From positions 1 to 64,000 of the forward strand of contig JAKLJL010000013.1 in assembly GCA_023151185.1 (NCBI GenBank): a stretch of DNA of 64,000 nt, given 5' to 3'. The position numbers and the translations under genes were made by a program. The notes under the pieces are model-generated. The model worked only from the letters and a program-made list of their open reading frames with translations, ran no database searches and had not been told where the DNA came from. The stretch is from Bacteroidota bacterium (GTDB lineage Bacteria > Bacteroidota > JABWAT01). How positions within the stretch are numbered: position 1 is the first letter of the stretch; each line of letters begins with the position of its first letter. Below, one piece after another: positions 62,642 to 64,000 of the stretch.

Positions 62642-63267
62642 TTTTTCAAATTCAGTCTGTTCTGATCGTATTACTTCAAAATACTGATAATTTTTAACTT
62701 GAACCAAAGGACTCCGGTCTCTTTTCAGGTCTGCCCATTAACGCTACAATTCCCATCCACTTCCTTCCCGTTCCGGGCAAAGGGACAGTCAGGAGCATTT
62801 TTCTGTTTGGTAACATCCGCTAATATCCCACCTTCCCTGTTCAGGCGCAATACAGAAAGCCGTCCTCACTTTTTCAGTCACCGGTCGGTCTATAGGGGAA
62901 ACCCCTAAGGCGCAAAGGTGCACCCTTTTCTTCCATCTGTTCCTTCCACTTTCCTGGTACCTGAGTGGCTCCTTCTTTCGGCGTAGCTTCGTTGTAGCTT
63001 CGTTGTGGAACCGGTGTGAGTGCTTCCACCAATGGGACAACCCCAAAGGCGAAATGTCCCAACGAAACGACAAAAGGAAAGGGGCAGAGTTCAGTTCCGT
63101 GGTTTCAGTCGGGAGTCCGGGTGGGGTGAAATACCAGTGCCGGTCAGGCCTGAGGCGGGAAACACAGACTTTTCCTGCGGAAATCCGGTGCCGGTAAATG
63201 GATATCCCGGTTAAAATTCTGTACTTTTTCGGGTTTAACGTCATCTGTCAGTTAACCGGAGCCGGAT
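62642..63267. other. Gene-free spacer with repeats before the esterase gene
   Basis: Contains the right-hand direct repeats (TTCAGGCGCAATACAG at 62840 and 62864-62930) and a small exact tandem duplication GTAGCTTCGTT at 62984-63005. The track ORFs here are not convincing. The promoter of the esterase gene probably lies near 63200-63260. Confidence 0.55.
62864..62930. repeat. Direct repeat flanking the Fic gene, right copy
   Basis: Same segment as 61545-61620, in the same orientation, shorter by about 9 bases. Confidence 0.75.
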
Positions 63268-64000
63268 TATGCCCTCTTTCAGGTTTCTATTCTTTCTCTT
63301 CCTGTGGCTGCCCCTCAGTCTGGCGGCTCAGCCGGCCGGGAAACTCCGGTCGGCAATTCCCTACTATCCGGCCTCGGCCGGTCAGGATGCTTACCTTCAG
63401 GAAAAATGTCTGCTGGATGTCTGGATTCCCGATTCTGCCCGGAACCTGCCGGTGGTGATCTGGTTTCATGGCGGCGGGCTTTCGGGCGGGAAACGGGAAA
63501 TTCCGGCCGAACTTCGCCGGTCCGGTCTGATTGCTGTTGGTCCGGGTTACCGGCTGGCACCGGCTGTCCGGTCGCCGGTTTATCTGGAAGATGCGGCTGC
63601 CGCCATTGCCTGGGTCTTCCGTCATGCGGCTGAGTTTGGCGGAGATACCACCCGGATTTTCGTCTCGGGTCATTCCGCCGGTGGCTATCTGGCGGCAATG
63701 ACGGGTCTGGATACAACCTGGCTGGCACCCTGGGGGATCAATGCAAACCGTCTTGCCGGTATCATTCCCTTCAGCGGTCAGATGGTGACTCATTTTACCA
63801 TCCGGAAGGAACAGGGAATTCCGGATACGCAGCCGGTCATTGACCGGTTTGCCCCGCTGTTTCACGTCCGGAAGGACGCCCCCCCGCTGCTGCTCCTGAC
63901 CGGTGACCGGGAAAAAGAACTGCTGGGACGCTATGAAGAAAATGCCTACATGGCCCGGATGATGAAACTTGCCGGACATACCCAAACCACCCTGTATGAA
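63268..64000 (+). CDS. Secreted alpha/beta-hydrolase esterase (partial at right edge)
   Basis: Not in the track because it runs off the window. The ATG at 63268 gives MPSFRFLFFLFLWLPLSLAA, a signal peptide, and about 244 codons with no stop. The oxyanion-hole motif HGGG is in VIWFHGGGLSGG, the nucleophile elbow is GHSAGG near residue 140, and VYLEDAAAAIAWVF matches the carboxylesterase/BD-FAE pattern. The acid residue is probably in LLLLTGDREKEL. The catalytic His lies beyond the edge or is not clear. Core-type codon use. Substrate unknown. Confidence 0.82.

Noticed and set aside
63287-63985. 232-aa minus-strand ORF
   Set aside because: Antisense to the partial esterase, which has a signal peptide and catalytic motifs.
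1-64000. rRNA, tRNA or known riboswitch
   Set aside because: Gaps were read for such structures; none was recognised, though a covariance-model search could not be run.

Overview
The window looks like chromosomal DNA of a member of the Bacteroidota/Chlorobiota (FCB) group. The support is indirect: a HU-HIG type DNA-binding protein, menaquinone synthesis by the futalosine route, many lipoprotein signal peptides, beta-barrel-like secreted proteins, weak Shine-Dalgarno sequences, and TAnnTTT(A/G) promoter motifs upstream of several genes. The core genome is moderately GC-rich and very rich in CCGG, with CGG as a favoured arginine codon. AT-rich islands that lack this habit interrupt it. No rRNA, tRNA or CRISPR array was recognised.

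Layout. 1-3.2 kb: two minus-strand secreted proteins, a truncated lipase-like hydrolase and a propeller-like lipoprotein. 3.4-6.5 kb: a single-polypeptide type IIG-like restriction-methylation enzyme. 6.5-8.3 kb: an intergenic hairpin array with a 241-bp block duplicated at a 377-bp period, a HU-like gene, and a 22-bp tandem repeat. 8.3-13.1 kb: a tyrosine/homogentisate degradation operon (aminotransferase, HPPD, fumarylacetoacetase, small lipoprotein, homogentisate dioxygenase). 13.3-16.1 kb: a hybrid histidine kinase. 16.1-20.9 kb: divergent alpha-glucan enzymes. 21-23.7 kb: a SulP transporter and a ligase-associated-type exonuclease. 23.9-31.5 kb: a long plus-strand run (degenerate MEMO-like protein, DUF2520 protein, beta-barrel-like protein, anti-sigma ATPase, GT-C-like protein, MenG, methyltransferase, lipoprotein). 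31.6-33.1 kb: an AT-rich cytosine methyltransferase/HNH restriction pair. 33.1-36 kb: a COG3014-like lipoprotein and the divergent mqnB/mqnD pair. 36-41.7 kb: an AT-rich five-gene operon (amino-acid-type ABC importer, membrane protein, TylF-like methyltransferase fused to a BluB-like nitroreductase) followed by about 1 kb without genes. 41.7-49.2 kb: housekeeping genes (nusB, PPP phosphatase, MFS transporter, panD, hisHAFI, TPR protein). 49.3-61.3 kb: an AT-rich accessory block. 61.5-63.2 kb: a Bro-N/Fic protein between direct repeats. 63.3-64 kb: the start of an esterase.

The most interesting parts are accessory. The 49.3-61.3 kb block is organised like an integron cassette array on the minus strand. 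Two homologous attC-like elements of about 140 bp separate its modules, and the module ends carry matching 9-bp complementary core sites (GTTGGTGGC/GCCACCAAC and GTTATCAGC/GCTGATAAC). The modules are a metal-efflux set (Cys-rich small protein, CusA fused to a TolC-like domain, His-rich CusB, P-type ATPase with an unusual DKTRT motif), a DprA-like + phosphoribosyltransferase + HAD trio that resembles nucleotide-based immunity or toxin-antitoxin modules, and a lone lipoprotein. No integrase is visible. The methyltransferase-BluB fusion beside a dedicated importer is a second candidate for an undescribed small-molecule system.

Core functions fit together as an aerobic or microaerobic, menaquinone-using heterotroph that degrades tyrosine, processes alpha-glucans and makes its own histidine and pantothenate. 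All functional calls rest on reading translated sequence; no database search was run.
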